Positions 50,351-59,644 are shown, counted from the first letter of the stretch. The stretch: 64,000 bases of DNA from Chromatiaceae bacterium (GCA_022340805.1 JAJDNF010000056.1:18778-82777), one strand, 5' to 3'. Notes: a model not told the origin generated them from the letters alone. A program made the numbers and translations.

Positions 50351-53300
50351 CAGGAAGGGCCTCCGACCGCAAAATACAGCGTCACGACATACAGCAGGAT
50401 GTACAGCGCATAGGTCTGGCCATTGCCGGTGTAGAAAATCCTCAGACCGGTCCCCATCGAATGGCTCCACTCCGCGACGCCGTTCCAGAAGGCGGTGGCC
50501 CGGGGGAGCACCAGGAAACCCAGCGCACGGTCGTAGAAGCTATAGAAATCGTAGGCGTAGTGGGTCGTCTCAGGGCTTTCCGGACGCTCCGCGGCAAACA
50601 CGATGTTGAACTGCTTGACCCGTTGCACCCGCATGAAACGCGACAGGACGAGCAGCATCAGCAGCGGCACCATGAATACCGCGCCCACCACGTTGATGAC
50701 CAGGAAGCCGTCCCAGTAGCCCAGGCCGCTCTGCATCAGGGAGCCGTGCATGACCAGGGTCTGCGGCAGGTGGCTCGCCATGATCGCGGCGATCGGATTG
50801 ACCAGCCAGTTCGGCTGGACCGACAAGGCCAGGATAACGAACACCAGCAGCAGCTGAGGGATCAGCAGCGCCAGAGGCGCGTCGCGCAGATCCTTGTGGA
50901 TGCGTTTGCGCTGGCCGAGAAAGACCGTGTGGATCATGCGGAAAAGGTACAGGAACGCCACCGCGCTGGCGAAGAAGGCCAGTCCGGTCTGCCAGTACCA
51001 GCCCTTCTCGAGCAGCGCATTGAGCATCAGCCACTTGCCGCCGAACCCGGTCAGCGGCGGTACGCCGGAAAGCGCGATGATGGCGATGAGCATCCCGAAA
51101 AAGCTGACCGGCATGTTGTGGATCAGGCCGCCCATTTTGTACATCTCACGCTGGCCAACGCGCAGGATGATGCCGGCCGCAACCAGGAACAACAGGCCCT
51201 TGAACAACAGGTGATTGACCGCCAGGTAGCCGGCCGCGACCCAGCCCAGATGGCTGCCGGTGGCCAGCGCGGCGACCATGTAGCCGACCTGCCCCATGCT
51301 CGAATAGGCGAGCATTTTCTTCAGGTCCTCCTGGAATATCGCCATCAGGGCGCCGAAGAAGGCGGTCAGCAGACCGATCCAGCTGAGCAGGTACATGACC
51401 ACATCGCTGCCGCCACCCTTGAGACCCAGACTGATCACGCTCAGGAACAGGCCGAAGACGGCGGCCTTGCCGAGTACCGCAGCAAGCATGGCGGAAAAGT
51501 CGTCATCGGCCTCGGCGTAGGCGCCGGGCAGCCACACGTGCACACCCAGCGCGCCGGCCTTGGTCAGGAAACCCAGCAGCAGCAGGCCGAGCACCGCGGC
51601 GGCGCCGTCTTTGACATTGGCCAGGTCCGCCAGCGCGATGGATTGGGTCTCGGCATAGGCAAGGCCGAAGCCGGCCAGCAGCAGGAAGGCCGCGGCCAGT
51701 GAGAAGATCAGGTAAGCGAGCGTGTACGGCGCGGCGTCGCGGCCCATGCACAGCAGCAGGTAGGAACTGACGGTCAGGAACTCCCAGGCCAGAAAGAACT
51801 CAAGGCTGGTGTCGGCCTGCAGCAGGCCGCCAAAGGACAGCAGCAGCATGGTCAGCAGCGCATAGTAGCCACGCCGGGTATCGCCCCGATACAGGCCGGC
51901 AGCGGTCATCAGCAGGCCGCCACCAAGCAGCATCAGGCCGAACAGACCGGTCAGCCCTTCCAGGACAGGCACGACCCGATAGGCATAGTAGGCGACGATG
52001 GCCAGCGTGATCAGGCCCTTGGGGCGAGTGGGCAGGCCATCGATTGAAACCAGCGCGATGCCGGCATAAGCGGGCAGCAGCACCCACAGGGTATCGAGCC
52101 CCAGGCTGTCGGCGGCATAGTGGCCGGCGGCCAGCAGGCCCAGGACCGCCAACACGATCGGCAACAGCTGCGCCACGGCGGGCGCGGGCGTTAGCTGCAC
52201 GCCTGGCGACATCGCCCGACCGAACCAGCGGAACAGGTAGACCGCCTCCAGCAGCGAGCCGACCAGGATCAATGCCACCCAGGAGACCATGCCACCGGCC
52301 GAGAGCTGCATGACCAGCTCCCACTTGGCCCAGAAGCCGGGGAAGGGCGGCAGGCCGGCCAGCGCGGCGAGCAGCAGGCCGAGAATGGCCAGCAGCAGCG
52401 GGTTGGCACGCAGCCCGCGCCAGTCCTCAACCGCGTTACGCTGCAGCGCGCCGGACAGCCAGAACAGCCCGGCCTTGGCCAACAGGTGATTCAGGAACAG
52501 GCCGCCGATCACCAGCGGCATCGCGTCTTCGCGATGCAACTGGGTCAGCAGCACCATGGCCAGGGCCAGCAGGCTCACCTGAGCAATCGATGAATAGCCG
52601 AGCAGGCGGCGAACCTTGTTCTGCTTCAGACCGATGATGTTGGAGGCCAGGAAGGTGGTGCCGGCGACGACCACCAGGGCCGGCAGAAACGGCTCGATCA
52701 GTGGCAGGATCTTGTACAGCGCAAACAGGGCGCCGGCCGATACCCCGACCGAGACCATCGCTGCAATGCCGGTGGGCGCGCTCTCGTACACGTCCAGGCC
52801 CCAGCCGTTGGCTGGATAGGGCTTCAGTTCGATGACCACACCGGCGACCAGCAGGCTCATCGCAACCATGCCCAGCGGGCCCTGGACCTGGGCGATCTGC
52901 TCACGCATGCCGTCAATGTTGAGGGTGCCGGTCAGGTAATAGAACAACATCACGCCCAGCAGGAAGAAGGTCGAGGCCAGCGAAGTGGCGATGATGTACT
53001 TGAAGCCGGCCGTGAGCGTCGCGGCGTTGCGTTCCAGGCTCAGCAGGCCGTATGTGGCGATCGCCGTAATCTCGATGAAGATGAACAGGTTGAACAGGTC
53101 GCGGGTCATGATCATGCCGTCCACGCCCATGCTCAGGATCAGGAACACCGACATCGCCGCGGCCCGACCGCGCAGCAGTCCACCGAGATACCAGGCACCC
53201 AGCAGCGACGCCAGATTGACCCCGGCAACGAAGAACGCCTCTTCCAGTCCCAGGCGCAGGTTGATGGAAAAGGGCGGCGCTATGCCGGCGGTCTGGATCT

Positions 53301-53487
53301 GCTGCGCAGCCGCGCCGTTGACCAGCCAGAGCAGCCACAGCAGGGGCAGAACGGCCTGATAGATGATGGTCAGGTTGAACAGTCCGCGGCTCAGCGCCGG
53401 ACTGCTGCGCTCGATCAGCGGCAGCAGGAAGCCGACGCCGAGCGCGACGATGATCAGATTCAGGGGATTGCCGAGGGCCTCTACCAT
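50350..53487 (-). CDS. Double-length MrpD/NuoL-N-type antiporter fusion
   Basis: A 1045-residue membrane protein made of two antiporter-like halves. The first (about 1-490) has IFIEITAIATYGLL, an ELKPYPANGWGLDVYESAPTG loop and NHLLAKAGLFWLSGAL. The second (about 500-1045) has FLAWEFLTVSSYLLL, LTKAGALGVHVWLPGAYAEA and NHLLFKGLLFLVAAG. Each half keeps the helix-5 Glu and two channel lysines expected for ion translocation. These subunits are normally separate genes. No stop, frameshift or internal ribosome-binding site separates them. It overlaps MrpC upstream and NuoH downstream. Confidence 0.87.
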   Translation of the reverse strand: MVEALGNPLNLIIVALGVGFLLPLIERSSPALSRGLFNLTIIYQAVLPLLWLLWLVNGAAAQQIQTAGIAPPFSINLRLGLEEAFFVAGVNLASLLGAWYLGGLLRGRAAAMSVFLILSMGVDGMIMTRDLFNLFIFIEITAIATYGLLSLERNAATLTAGFKYIIATSLASTFFLLGVMLFYYLTGTLNIDGMREQIAQVQGPLGMVAMSLLVAGVVIELKPYPANGWGLDVYESAPTGIAAMVSVGVSAGALFALYKILPLIEPFLPALVVVAGTTFLASNIIGLKQNKVRRLLGYSSIAQVSLLALAMVLLTQLHREDAMPLVIGGLFLNHLLAKAGLFWLSGALQRNAVEDWRGLRANPLLLAILGLLLAALAGLPPFPGFWAKWELVMQLSAGGMVSWVALILVGSLLEAVYLFRWFGRAMSPGVQLTPAPAVAQLLPIVLAVLGLLAAGHYAADSLGLDTLWVLLPAYAGIALVSIDGLPTRPKGLITLAIVAYYAYRVVPVLEGLTGLFGLMLLGGGLLMTAAGLYRGDTRRGYYALLTMLLLSFGGLLQADTSLEFFLAWEFLTVSSYLLLCMGRDAAPYTLAYLIFSLAAAFLLLAGFGLAYAETQSIALADLANVKDGAAAVLGLLLLGFLTKAGALGVHVWLPGAYAEADDDFSAMLAAVLGKAAVFGLFLSVISLGLKGGGSDVVMYLLSWIGLLTAFFGALMAIFQEDLKKMLAYSSMGQVGYMVAALATGSHLGWVAAGYLAVNHLLFKGLLFLVAAGIILRVGQREMYKMGGLIHNMPVSFFGMLIAIIALSGVPPLTGFGGKWLMLNALLEKGWYWQTGLAFFASAVAFLYLFRMIHTVFLGQRKRIHKDLRDAPLALLIPQLLLVFVILALSVQPNWLVNPIAAIMASHLPQTLVMHGSLMQSGLGYWDGFLVINVVGAVFMVPLLMLLVLSRFMRVQRVKQFNIVFAAERPESPETTHYAYDFYSFYDRALGFLVLPRATAFWNGVAEWSHSMGTGLRIFYTGNGQTYALYILLYVVTLYFAVGGPS

Positions 53488-53852
53488 TTCGAGTCCGTGC
53501 AGTCATCAATCGACAGGGTCTTCTTGTGGGTGTGGATCTGCACGGCATAGGCCAGCATGACGGCGGTAATGCCCAGGCCGATCACGATCGCAGTGAGTAC
53601 CAGCGCGGAGGGCACCGGGTCGACCACGGCAGTCAGCGCGGTGGCCCGGTCCACGGCGGCATCGATTATTGGTGCAGTACCGCCACGGATATAGCCGAGC
53701 GAGACCATGATCATGTGGATGCCGGTATCGATCAGCGAGAAGCCGATGACCATGCGGATGATGTTCTTGCGCACCAGCATGCCCCACAGGCCGATCAGCA
53801 GCAGCCCGAAACCCGTGCCCAGGGTGATGGTCGACAATGGCAGTTCGATCAT
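53481..53852 (-). CDS. MrpC/NuoK-like antiporter subunit
   Basis: A 123-residue subunit with three membrane helices (LGTGFGLLLIGLWGML; MVIGFSLIDTGIHMIMVSLGY; SALVLTAIVIGLGITAVMLAYAV). The VDPVPSALVLTAIVIG segment is typical of MrpC/NuoK. It overlaps the MrpB-type gene by four bases and the fusion gene by seven. Confidence 0.88.
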   Translation of the reverse strand: MIELPLSTITLGTGFGLLLIGLWGMLVRKNIIRMVIGFSLIDTGIHMIMVSLGYIRGGTAPIIDAAVDRATALTAVVDPVPSALVLTAIVIGLGITAVMLAYAVQIHTHKKTLSIDDCTDSKW

Positions 53853-54541
53853 GAGGCCTCACCTTTGAAGCGTTCGAGAACCGCGCTCAGCTCGGCGCCC
53901 ACCTTCAGGCCGATGAAGGTATAGATGACCGGGATGGCACCGGCACTGAACAGCCTGCCGTAGTCGCCTAGCGGCAGGACGCGGTTGTCCAGGAACCCGC
54001 CGGCCAGGACCAGGCCAAGTACCCCCACCAGGACATAGCCGAAACCGGACAGGGATTCGGTGATGATCAGCAGCGCGTGGCGCAACTTGGATCGCGGCAG
54101 GGCCAGGAACAGCAGCAGCGTGGCGGAGGCGATAACCGCACCGCCCTGGAAACCGCCACCGGGGCTCAGATGGCCGTTGACGAAGATGTACGCCCCAAAC
54201 AGCAGCACGATCGGAAACAGGTATTGCACGGCGGTTTCGACGATCTCGCTGGCCGGCGTCGGCGGTTCCGCCTTTTGATCCAGCCCCCCCATGGTGAGCA
54301 GCAGGCCGACCGCCACCGCGGACAGAAACAGCACCGTGACTTCACCCAGGGTGTCCAGGCCTCGATAGGTCACCACCACCGCAGTAACCAGGTTGGGGGC
54401 ACCTACCTCGTCGGGACCCTGTGCCACGTAGTGCGTGGCGATCGGCGTCAGTGCGGTCCTTTCGGTGTAGTTGGCCGCGACCTCCCAGAACATCATCGCC
54501 AGAAGGAACAGGGCCAGTACGATCAGCAGACGCTTCGCCAT
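53849..54541 (-). CDS. MbhE-like plus MrpB (MnhB) antiporter subunit
   Basis: A 230-residue protein. The first part (about 1-75, with NLVTAVVVTYRGLDTLGEVTVLFLSAVAV) resembles the C-terminal MbhE-type domain of MrpA. The rest is an MnhB domain (YLFPIVLLFGAYIFVNGHLSPGGGFQGGAV). I use ATG 54541; the ORF-track start extends upstream into the MrpG gene. It supplies pieces that standard Mrp antiporters carry at the end of MrpA. Confidence 0.87.
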   Translation of the reverse strand: MAKRLLIVLALFLLAMMFWEVAANYTERTALTPIATHYVAQGPDEVGAPNLVTAVVVTYRGLDTLGEVTVLFLSAVAVGLLLTMGGLDQKAEPPTPASEIVETAVQYLFPIVLLFGAYIFVNGHLSPGGGFQGGAVIASATLLLFLALPRSKLRHALLIITESLSGFGYVLVGVLGLVLAGGFLDNRVLPLGDYGRLFSAGAIPVIYTFIGLKVGAELSAVLERFKGEAS

Positions 54542-54552
54542 GTCAGTGAGCC

Positions 54553-54888
54553 CTATGCGTCGCCAGCGCGGTTCTCCGCCTCTTCCAGGCGGTCGATGAC
54601 GGTCTTGTCGCTGCGCGGTATGCGCCTGGCGTGCGAGGCGCGCGCCAGCGCATGCGATGAGACCGGGTTGGTCAACAGCACGAAAAACACCAGCAGCAAC
54701 AGTTTGCCGGTCCAGGCCGGGTGATAAACACATAGGCCGAGCAATACCAGAATGGTGCCAAGCGTGGATGCCTTGGTCCCGGTTTGAATGCGGTTGTAAC
54801 TGTCAGGCATGCGCAGCACGCCGAGACCGGCCGCAAACAGGAACACCGAACCGGCCAGGATCACCAGACTGCCGATCAGTTCAGTCAT
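54553..54888 (-). CDS. MrpG antiporter subunit
   Basis: About 111 residues with the MrpG/MnhG pattern: AGLGVLRMPDSYNRIQTGTKASTLG and LLVFFVLLTNPVSSHALARASH. ATG 54888 has AGGAG about ten bases upstream; ATG 54897 is also in frame. It overlaps the DUF4040 gene by eight bases. Confidence 0.87.
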   Translation of the reverse strand: MTELIGSLVILAGSVFLFAAGLGVLRMPDSYNRIQTGTKASTLGTILVLLGLCVYHPAWTGKLLLLVFFVLLTNPVSSHALARASHARRIPRSDKTVIDRLEEAENRAGDA

Positions 54889-55141
54889 CCTTTTCATGCT
54901 CCTGGCGTCGGGTGCGATTGATCGCATAAAGAAAGATCGCGGTCGAAAGGCCGCTGCCGATCGAGGCCTCGGTCATGGCCACGTCCGGGGCGGACAGGAT
55001 CACGTAGGTGACCGCGGCGAACAGGCTGGTGAGTCCCGCGGCGATCACCGCGCTGACCACGTTGCCCATGCTGACCGCGGCGACGGCGCCGAACAGAATC
55101 CCGGCACAGATCAATAGCGTGAGCAGGGTCATGGGGTCCAT
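54881..55141 (-). CDS. MbhD/MrpA-type DUF4040 subunit
   Basis: An 86-residue membrane protein matching the DUF4040 (MbhD) segment of MrpA: VSAVIAAGLTSLFAAVTYVILSAPDVAMTEASIGSG. It has three helices and a charged tail. Encoded separately, as in Mbh/Mbx operons. It shares a base with the MrpF gene stop region. Confidence 0.87.
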   Translation of the reverse strand: MDPMTLLTLLICAGILFGAVAAVSMGNVVSAVIAAGLTSLFAAVTYVILSAPDVAMTEASIGSGLSTAIFLYAINRTRRQEHEKDD

Positions 55142-55401
55142 CAGAGTCCCTTTTCCAGGTAGCGGGCGACGGCCAGGACGCCGAGGAAACTCAACAGACC
55201 GTAGACGATGGCAACGTCCACGTAGATGAAGCGCCCCGAGATGTGAGCGAGCAGTACGATAATCGACAGGGACACGACGGTAAGCAGATCCACCGCAATG
55301 ACACGGTCGGTTTCGGTCTCACCCTTGACCAGCCGGATCACCCCGAACAGGATGGCGAAACCAATCAGCACCATTGCCAGATTCAGGATCTGCTCAGCCA
55401 T
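55141..55401 (-). CDS. MrpF antiporter subunit
   Basis: An 86-residue, three-helix protein with the MrpF core KGETETDRVIAVDLLTVVSLSIIVLLA and DVAIVYGLLSFLGVLAVARYL. It overlaps mrpE by eight bases. Confidence 0.87.
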   Translation of the reverse strand: MAEQILNLAMVLIGFAILFGVIRLVKGETETDRVIAVDLLTVVSLSIIVLLAHISGRFIYVDVAIVYGLLSFLGVLAVARYLEKGL

Positions 55402-55894
55402 AGATCACACTCAGGTGCTTTTCGAAACGCGCGGCAATGGCCCGGGTGGCGCCTTGTGGATCGTCGCTCTGAACATCGATCCAGTGCACGAACAGCGAGT
55501 CGCCGTCGATGTCCACCACCAGGGTGCCCGGCGTGAGCGTAATCGAGTTGGCCAACACCATGCGCCCGGTGCGCGATTTCAGTTTGGTCTTGATCTCGAC
55601 GATGCCCGGATGGATGTCGATGCGCGGCGAAAACACCAGACGCGCCACGTTCAGATTGGCGCGCAGCAGTTCCGCGGAGAACACCAACAGGTACAGGACG
55701 TAATGGACAAGTACCTGTGGTGACAGCCTTACCTCGGCGTAGGCGCTGCTAAAGCCGGCCAGACCCAGGCTCAGCAGGGTCGCGAGCAACACCCCAGTTA
55801 GCACCACCTGACTGTCCAGTGAGGCGTTGGCCAGCAGCCAGATGGCCAGTAGGGTCACCCAGAGATTGATCACCACCCTTGCCTTGCTTACCAC
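55394..55894 (-). CDS. MrpE antiporter subunit, first gene of the Mrp/Mbx-like operon
   Basis: A 166-residue protein with two N-terminal membrane helices and a soluble tail typical of MrpE/MnhE (RTGRMVLANSITLTPGTLVVDIDGDSLFVHWIDV). The start is GTG 55894, with GGGGA seven bases upstream. It leads the transcription order of the operon and is divergent from the CBS-domain gene. Confidence 0.87.
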   Translation of the reverse strand: MVSKARVVINLWVTLLAIWLLANASLDSQVVLTGVLLATLLSLGLAGFSSAYAEVRLSPQVLVHYVLYLLVFSAELLRANLNVARLVFSPRIDIHPGIVEIKTKLKSRTGRMVLANSITLTPGTLVVDIDGDSLFVHWIDVQSDDPQGATRAIAARFEKHLSVIYG

Positions 55895-56228
55895 CGGTGA
55901 ATCCCCGAAGCGTTGCTATTCAATGGCCGCTAGCTCAACCGGCGACGCCAGATTCGGCATGCCAGCTGCGACGGCATCGGCGTCACCCACTATCCGTATC
56001 CGCGTCGCGACCATGTCTGAGACCACCGATTTTCCCGGCAGCATACACCGTTGATGATCGGTATCAAGGGGCGCTTCCCGGCCGCAAAATAATGGGGGCA
56101 TTGATCCATGCTATGGGACGACACGCCAATCTGTCGCATTATGTGGGTTCGCTGTTATTGTGCCGCCTATCGGGCATTTCTAGAAGGATCCTCTCGCTTG
56201 GATCTGGCCCTTTGTTAAGAGGGACGCA
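55895..56228. other. 334-base divergent intergenic region
   Basis: This gap separates the Mrp/Mbx-like operon from the CBS and ion-transporter genes and must hold both promoters. A weak forward candidate (TTGTGC, 17 bases, TAGAAG at 56158-56186) is visible. I see no strong box, palindrome or RNA element. AGAGGGACGCA before 56229 is the ribosome-binding site of the CBS gene. Confidence 0.6.
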
Positions 56229-56690
56229 ATGATGACGGCAAGTCTGGTCATGGATCCTCATCCGTCGGTATTGCACGCCGGTGACACGGTGGGGCAGGCG
56301 GTAAAATTGATCATGGAGCACCGCTATCGCAACCTTCCGGTCGTCGACGAACAAGGCCGCTACCTGGGCGTGTTCGGCATCAATACCCTGCTGCGCATGG
56401 TGCTGCCACCGGCAGTGGTCGTGGAGAAAGGTCTGACCACCGCACCATTCGTCACCGACGGGCTGCATGATCTGTACCTCCGCCTGGCTGCGGTGGAAGA
56501 CAGACCGATCCTCGAGTTCATCAACGAGGATGCCGCGGTCGTAACCTCCGATACGCCGCTGGTGGAAAGCCTGCTGGTCCTGTATCGCACCCGGACCAGC
56601 GTGCCTGTCGTGGAAGGCGAGGAACGCCGACTGGTGGGGATGATTTCGTACTGGGACGTAGGCTCGCATATCCTCGAGCAGGGACACTGA
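56229..56690 (+). CDS. CBS-domain pair protein
   Basis: A 153-residue protein of two CBS domains (DTVGQAVKLIMEHRYRNLPVVDEQGRYLGVFG and SDTPLVESLLVLYRTRTSVPVVEGEERRLVGMIS). Such pairs bind adenine nucleotides and often control transporters or enzymes. It ends one base before the ion-transporter gene, so it probably regulates that protein or the divergent complex. ATG 56229 or 56232. Confidence 0.87.
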   Translation: MMTASLVMDPHPSVLHAGDTVGQAVKLIMEHRYRNLPVVDEQGRYLGVFGINTLLRMVLPPAVVVEKGLTTAPFVTDGLHDLYLRLAAVEDRPILEFINEDAAVVTSDTPLVESLLVLYRTRTSVPVVEGEERRLVGMISYWDVGSHILEQGH

Positions 56691-56691
56691 G

Positions 56692-58029
56692 ATGCACTCA
56701 GAAGACGCAGTACCCATGGTCTTCGGTTGGGATGCGATGTGGTTTGCCGGCATACTTTTTGTCGTCACCTATGTGCTCATCATGAGCGAAAAGATCAATC
56801 GCGCGATCGTTGCGACCAGCGCCGCCGCACTGATGGTGTTGGCCGGGGTGATCAGCGAGCAGAGGGCCATCGATGGCGTGGATTTCAATACCATCGGCCT
56901 GCTCACCGGCATGATGGCGATCGTCGCCATTACCCGCCGATCCGGCGTGTTTCAGTATCTCGCCGTATGGGCAACGAAGAAGGTCAACGCCCAGCCCTGG
57001 GGCATCCTGGTGATGCTTGCGCTGGTCACGGCGTTCTTGTCGGCGCTGCTGGACAATGTAACCACGGTACTGCTCATCGCCCCGGTCACGCTGCTGATCA
57101 CCGAGGCGCTGGGTGTAAAGGCCTACCCATACCTGTTCGCCGAAATCTTCGCCTCGAACATCGGTGGGGCGGCCACGCTGATCGGCGACCCGCCCAACAT
57201 CATGATCGGCTCCGCCGTGGGCCTGAGTTTCAACGATTTCGTGATTCACATGCTCCCCGCTGCGTCACTGGTCATGGTGGTCAGCATGCTGCCAATCTAC
57301 TGGGTATGGGGGAGGCATCTGCAGGCCAGCGAAGAGAACCGCCGCCGCGTCATGAACTACAGGGAACGCGATGCAATCACCGACCGTGTCCTGCTGATCA
57401 AATCCCTGAGCGTGCTGGCGCTGGTGATCCTGGGTTTCGCGATGGCCCATACGATCGGCAAGCAGCCTTCGACCATTGCCCTTGCAGGCGCGGCCCTGCT
57501 GCTGTTGCTGGACAACCTGGGCAGAAAACCCGCCAAACAGACCGAATCCGTGCACGCCACGTTCTCAGAGGTCGAATGGGTCACGATCTTCTTTTTCATC
57601 GGCCTGTTCGTCGTGGTCCATGGCCTGGAGAGTACCGGCCTGCTCACTCTGGTGGCTGGGGAAATCCTGACCTTGACCGGCGGCGATCTCACTGTCACCG
57701 CAATGGCTATCCTGTGGGGGTCGGCGATCGCCTCGGCGGTGGTGGACAATATCCCGTTCGTGGCCACCACCATCCCGCTGATCAAATCGATGGCCCCGAC
57801 CTTCGGCGGTGCGGAACATCTCATGCCGCTGTGGTGGTCCCTGGCGCTGGGCGCCTGCCTGGGCGGCAATGGCTCCCTGGTCGGCGCCAGCGCGAATCTG
57901 ATCGTCGCCGGCTTTGCCGAACGCTCCCGGCAACCCATCGGTTTTATCAGCTTCACACTGGCCGCGTTTCCGCTGATGATCCTCGGCATTGGAGTCGCAA
58001 GTGTGTACGTCTATCTGCGCTACCTATGA
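56692..58029 (+). CDS. ArsB/NhaD-type ion transporter (IT superfamily)
   Basis: A 445-residue transporter with 10-12 helices. The two hallmark repeats are SALLDNVTTVLLIAPVTLLI...FASNIGGAATLIGDPPNIMIG and SAVVDNIPFVATTIPLIKSM...LGGNGSLVGASANLIVAG. These fit the ArsB/NhaD/P-protein group of anion or Na+/H+ carriers. Substrate cannot be read from the sequence. The CBS gene upstream and the divergent Mrp-type operon point to a cation/proton role (inference). Confidence 0.85.
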   Translation: MHSEDAVPMVFGWDAMWFAGILFVVTYVLIMSEKINRAIVATSAAALMVLAGVISEQRAIDGVDFNTIGLLTGMMAIVAITRRSGVFQYLAVWATKKVNAQPWGILVMLALVTAFLSALLDNVTTVLLIAPVTLLITEALGVKAYPYLFAEIFASNIGGAATLIGDPPNIMIGSAVGLSFNDFVIHMLPAASLVMVVSMLPIYWVWGRHLQASEENRRRVMNYRERDAITDRVLLIKSLSVLALVILGFAMAHTIGKQPSTIALAGAALLLLLDNLGRKPAKQTESVHATFSEVEWVTIFFFIGLFVVVHGLESTGLLTLVAGEILTLTGGDLTVTAMAILWGSAIASAVVDNIPFVATTIPLIKSMAPTFGGAEHLMPLWWSLALGACLGGNGSLVGASANLIVAGFAERSRQPIGFISFTLAAFPLMILGIGVASVYVYLRYL

Positions 58030-58125
58030 ACCGGCAGGCGTGTTGCACTGTATGCCGGCATGGCTGACGGGATGTCAACCGGACCCGGTACTCCACGCCA
58101 CATATAGGGGCGCAAGCCAAGTGCC

Positions 58126-58635
58126 ATGATCATCCACTGCTCAAGAAAGCTGGCCGCCAGGTTGCCCGGCGTATCTGGGCAACCGCTGCACGAGACCAGT
58201 GCCCTGGGCAGTTGGCACGGACACCTGTTCACCATCGACCGTCGTCAGTGCGTAATGTTTTGCCACGATCTGAGTCGCTATTGCCTGTTTATTCCCGGCA
58301 TACGCAAGGAACATTTCGCGGAATTAGGCGGCAAATGGTTCCGCCAGCTTTTTCTCGCCACCCTGGAGAGCATCGGGTGCGCGGCAAATCAGATCAGAAG
58401 AGCGGAGCTCATCATGGGTCCCGTACGTTTCGACACGACCACCGATCGCTCGGTGCAGGGCTCGATCAATGTCGCACGACGTGATCTCGAGGCCTGGGCG
58501 ATGCACGTATCCAACGTGATGGACACGGACCCGATCGCCGTCTCCTGCCGCCTGAACGAGCGTCCCAGCAGCGCACGTGGTGAGCTGCTCTGGCCGGAGA
58601 GGTTGATGCGCGAGACCGTGCAGGGTTTGAGTTGA
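58126..58635 (+). CDS. DUF6933-like protein
   Basis: A 169-residue soluble protein starting MIIHCSRKLAARL, a pattern of the DUF6933 family. The core is HLFTIDRRQCVMFCHDLSRYCLFIPGIRKEHFAELG, and the C-terminal RDLEAWAMHVSN is helical. Function unknown. It follows the transporter gene by about 96 bases and precedes a LysR gene. Confidence 0.7.
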   Translation: MIIHCSRKLAARLPGVSGQPLHETSALGSWHGHLFTIDRRQCVMFCHDLSRYCLFIPGIRKEHFAELGGKWFRQLFLATLESIGCAANQIRRAELIMGPVRFDTTTDRSVQGSINVARRDLEAWAMHVSNVMDTDPIAVSCRLNERPSSARGELLWPERLMRETVQGLS

Positions 58636-58789
58636 AAGTCGGGCGCCTCGCTGGAATCGCGTGCTGCGGTCATCCCGCGGGAGGGAGCCGGGTGCGCGAG
58701 TCTGCAGGTCGTCAAGAAACGATGTTGGACAAGCGAGATCCAATCGCTAAACATATCGTCGTCTCCGATATCGACAGGCCCTCAGCTGC

Positions 58790-59644
58790 ATGGACATCGA
58801 TCAGGCCCGGACCTTTCTTGCCATTGCCGCGCATGGCAGTTTCCTCGAGGCGTCCAAACGGCTGCACGTAACCCAGTCGACCGTCAGCGCGCGGATACAC
58901 AACCTCGAGACCGAGCTGGGCACCAGGCTATTCGTCCGAAACCGGGCCGGCGCCAGCCTCACGCCGCCGGGGCAGCGCTTCCTCCAGCACGCCAAGTCAC
59001 TGGTGCTGACCATTGAGCAGGCGCGTCACGACCTGGGACTGCCCAGTCGCTACCGCGCGACCATCCGGATCGGTGGCCGCATCGCGCTATGGGAGGAGTT
59101 TCTGCCGAGGTGGGTGGGATGGATGCGACGCACGGCACCCGATGTCTCGATTCGCAGTGAGATCGGCTTCGAGGAGGACCTGATGCGGCGCCTGATCGAG
59201 GGAACCCTCGATATCGGACTGATGTACACACCGAGTCACGCGCCGGGCCTGGTCGTCGAACACCTGTTCGACGAGACCCTGGTCATGGTCAGTTCGCGCC
59301 CGGATACCAGGTGGCCCGGCGATGACTATATCTATGTCGACTGGGGGCCGGGGTTCTATGCCCGGCATCGGGAGAACTATCCGGACCTCGACCGGCCGCC
59401 ACAGGTGGCCAACATCGGCTGGCTGGGCGTGCAGCTGATCCTGGCGAACGGCGGCTCTTGCTTTCTGCCGCAGCGCATGGCGCGGGCGCTGATTCAGGAC
59501 GGGCGCCTGTTTCAGATCGGCGAGGCGCCCGAGTTTCCGCTCCCGGCATATATGGTGTTCCCGCGCAGGGCAGGCAACGATGTGCTGCAGCAGGCGGTCG
59601 AGGGATTGCGCGGCCTGGGGTTGAGCGAACAGGAAAAGTCCTGA
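58790..59644 (+). CDS. LysR-family transcriptional regulator
   Basis: A 284-residue regulator. The N-terminal helix-turn-helix (FLAIAAHGSFLEASKRLHVTQSTVSARIHNLETELGTRLFVR) is classical. An effector-binding domain follows (IRIGGRIALWEEFLPRW...GTLDIGLMYTP). No divergent target gene is adjacent, since the upstream gene is on the same strand. The effector is unknown. Confidence 0.9.
   Translation: MDIDQARTFLAIAAHGSFLEASKRLHVTQSTVSARIHNLETELGTRLFVRNRAGASLTPPGQRFLQHAKSLVLTIEQARHDLGLPSRYRATIRIGGRIALWEEFLPRWVGWMRRTAPDVSIRSEIGFEEDLMRRLIEGTLDIGLMYTPSHAPGLVVEHLFDETLVMVSSRPDTRWPGDDYIYVDWGPGFYARHRENYPDLDRPPQVANIGWLGVQLILANGGSCFLPQRMARALIQDGRLFQIGEAPEFPLPAYMVFPRRAGNDVLQQAVEGLRGLGLSEQEKS

Noticed and set aside
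45276-55894. Calling the cluster a standard NDH-1 operon
   Set aside because: NuoA, E, F, G and J are missing and MrpB, E, F and G are present.
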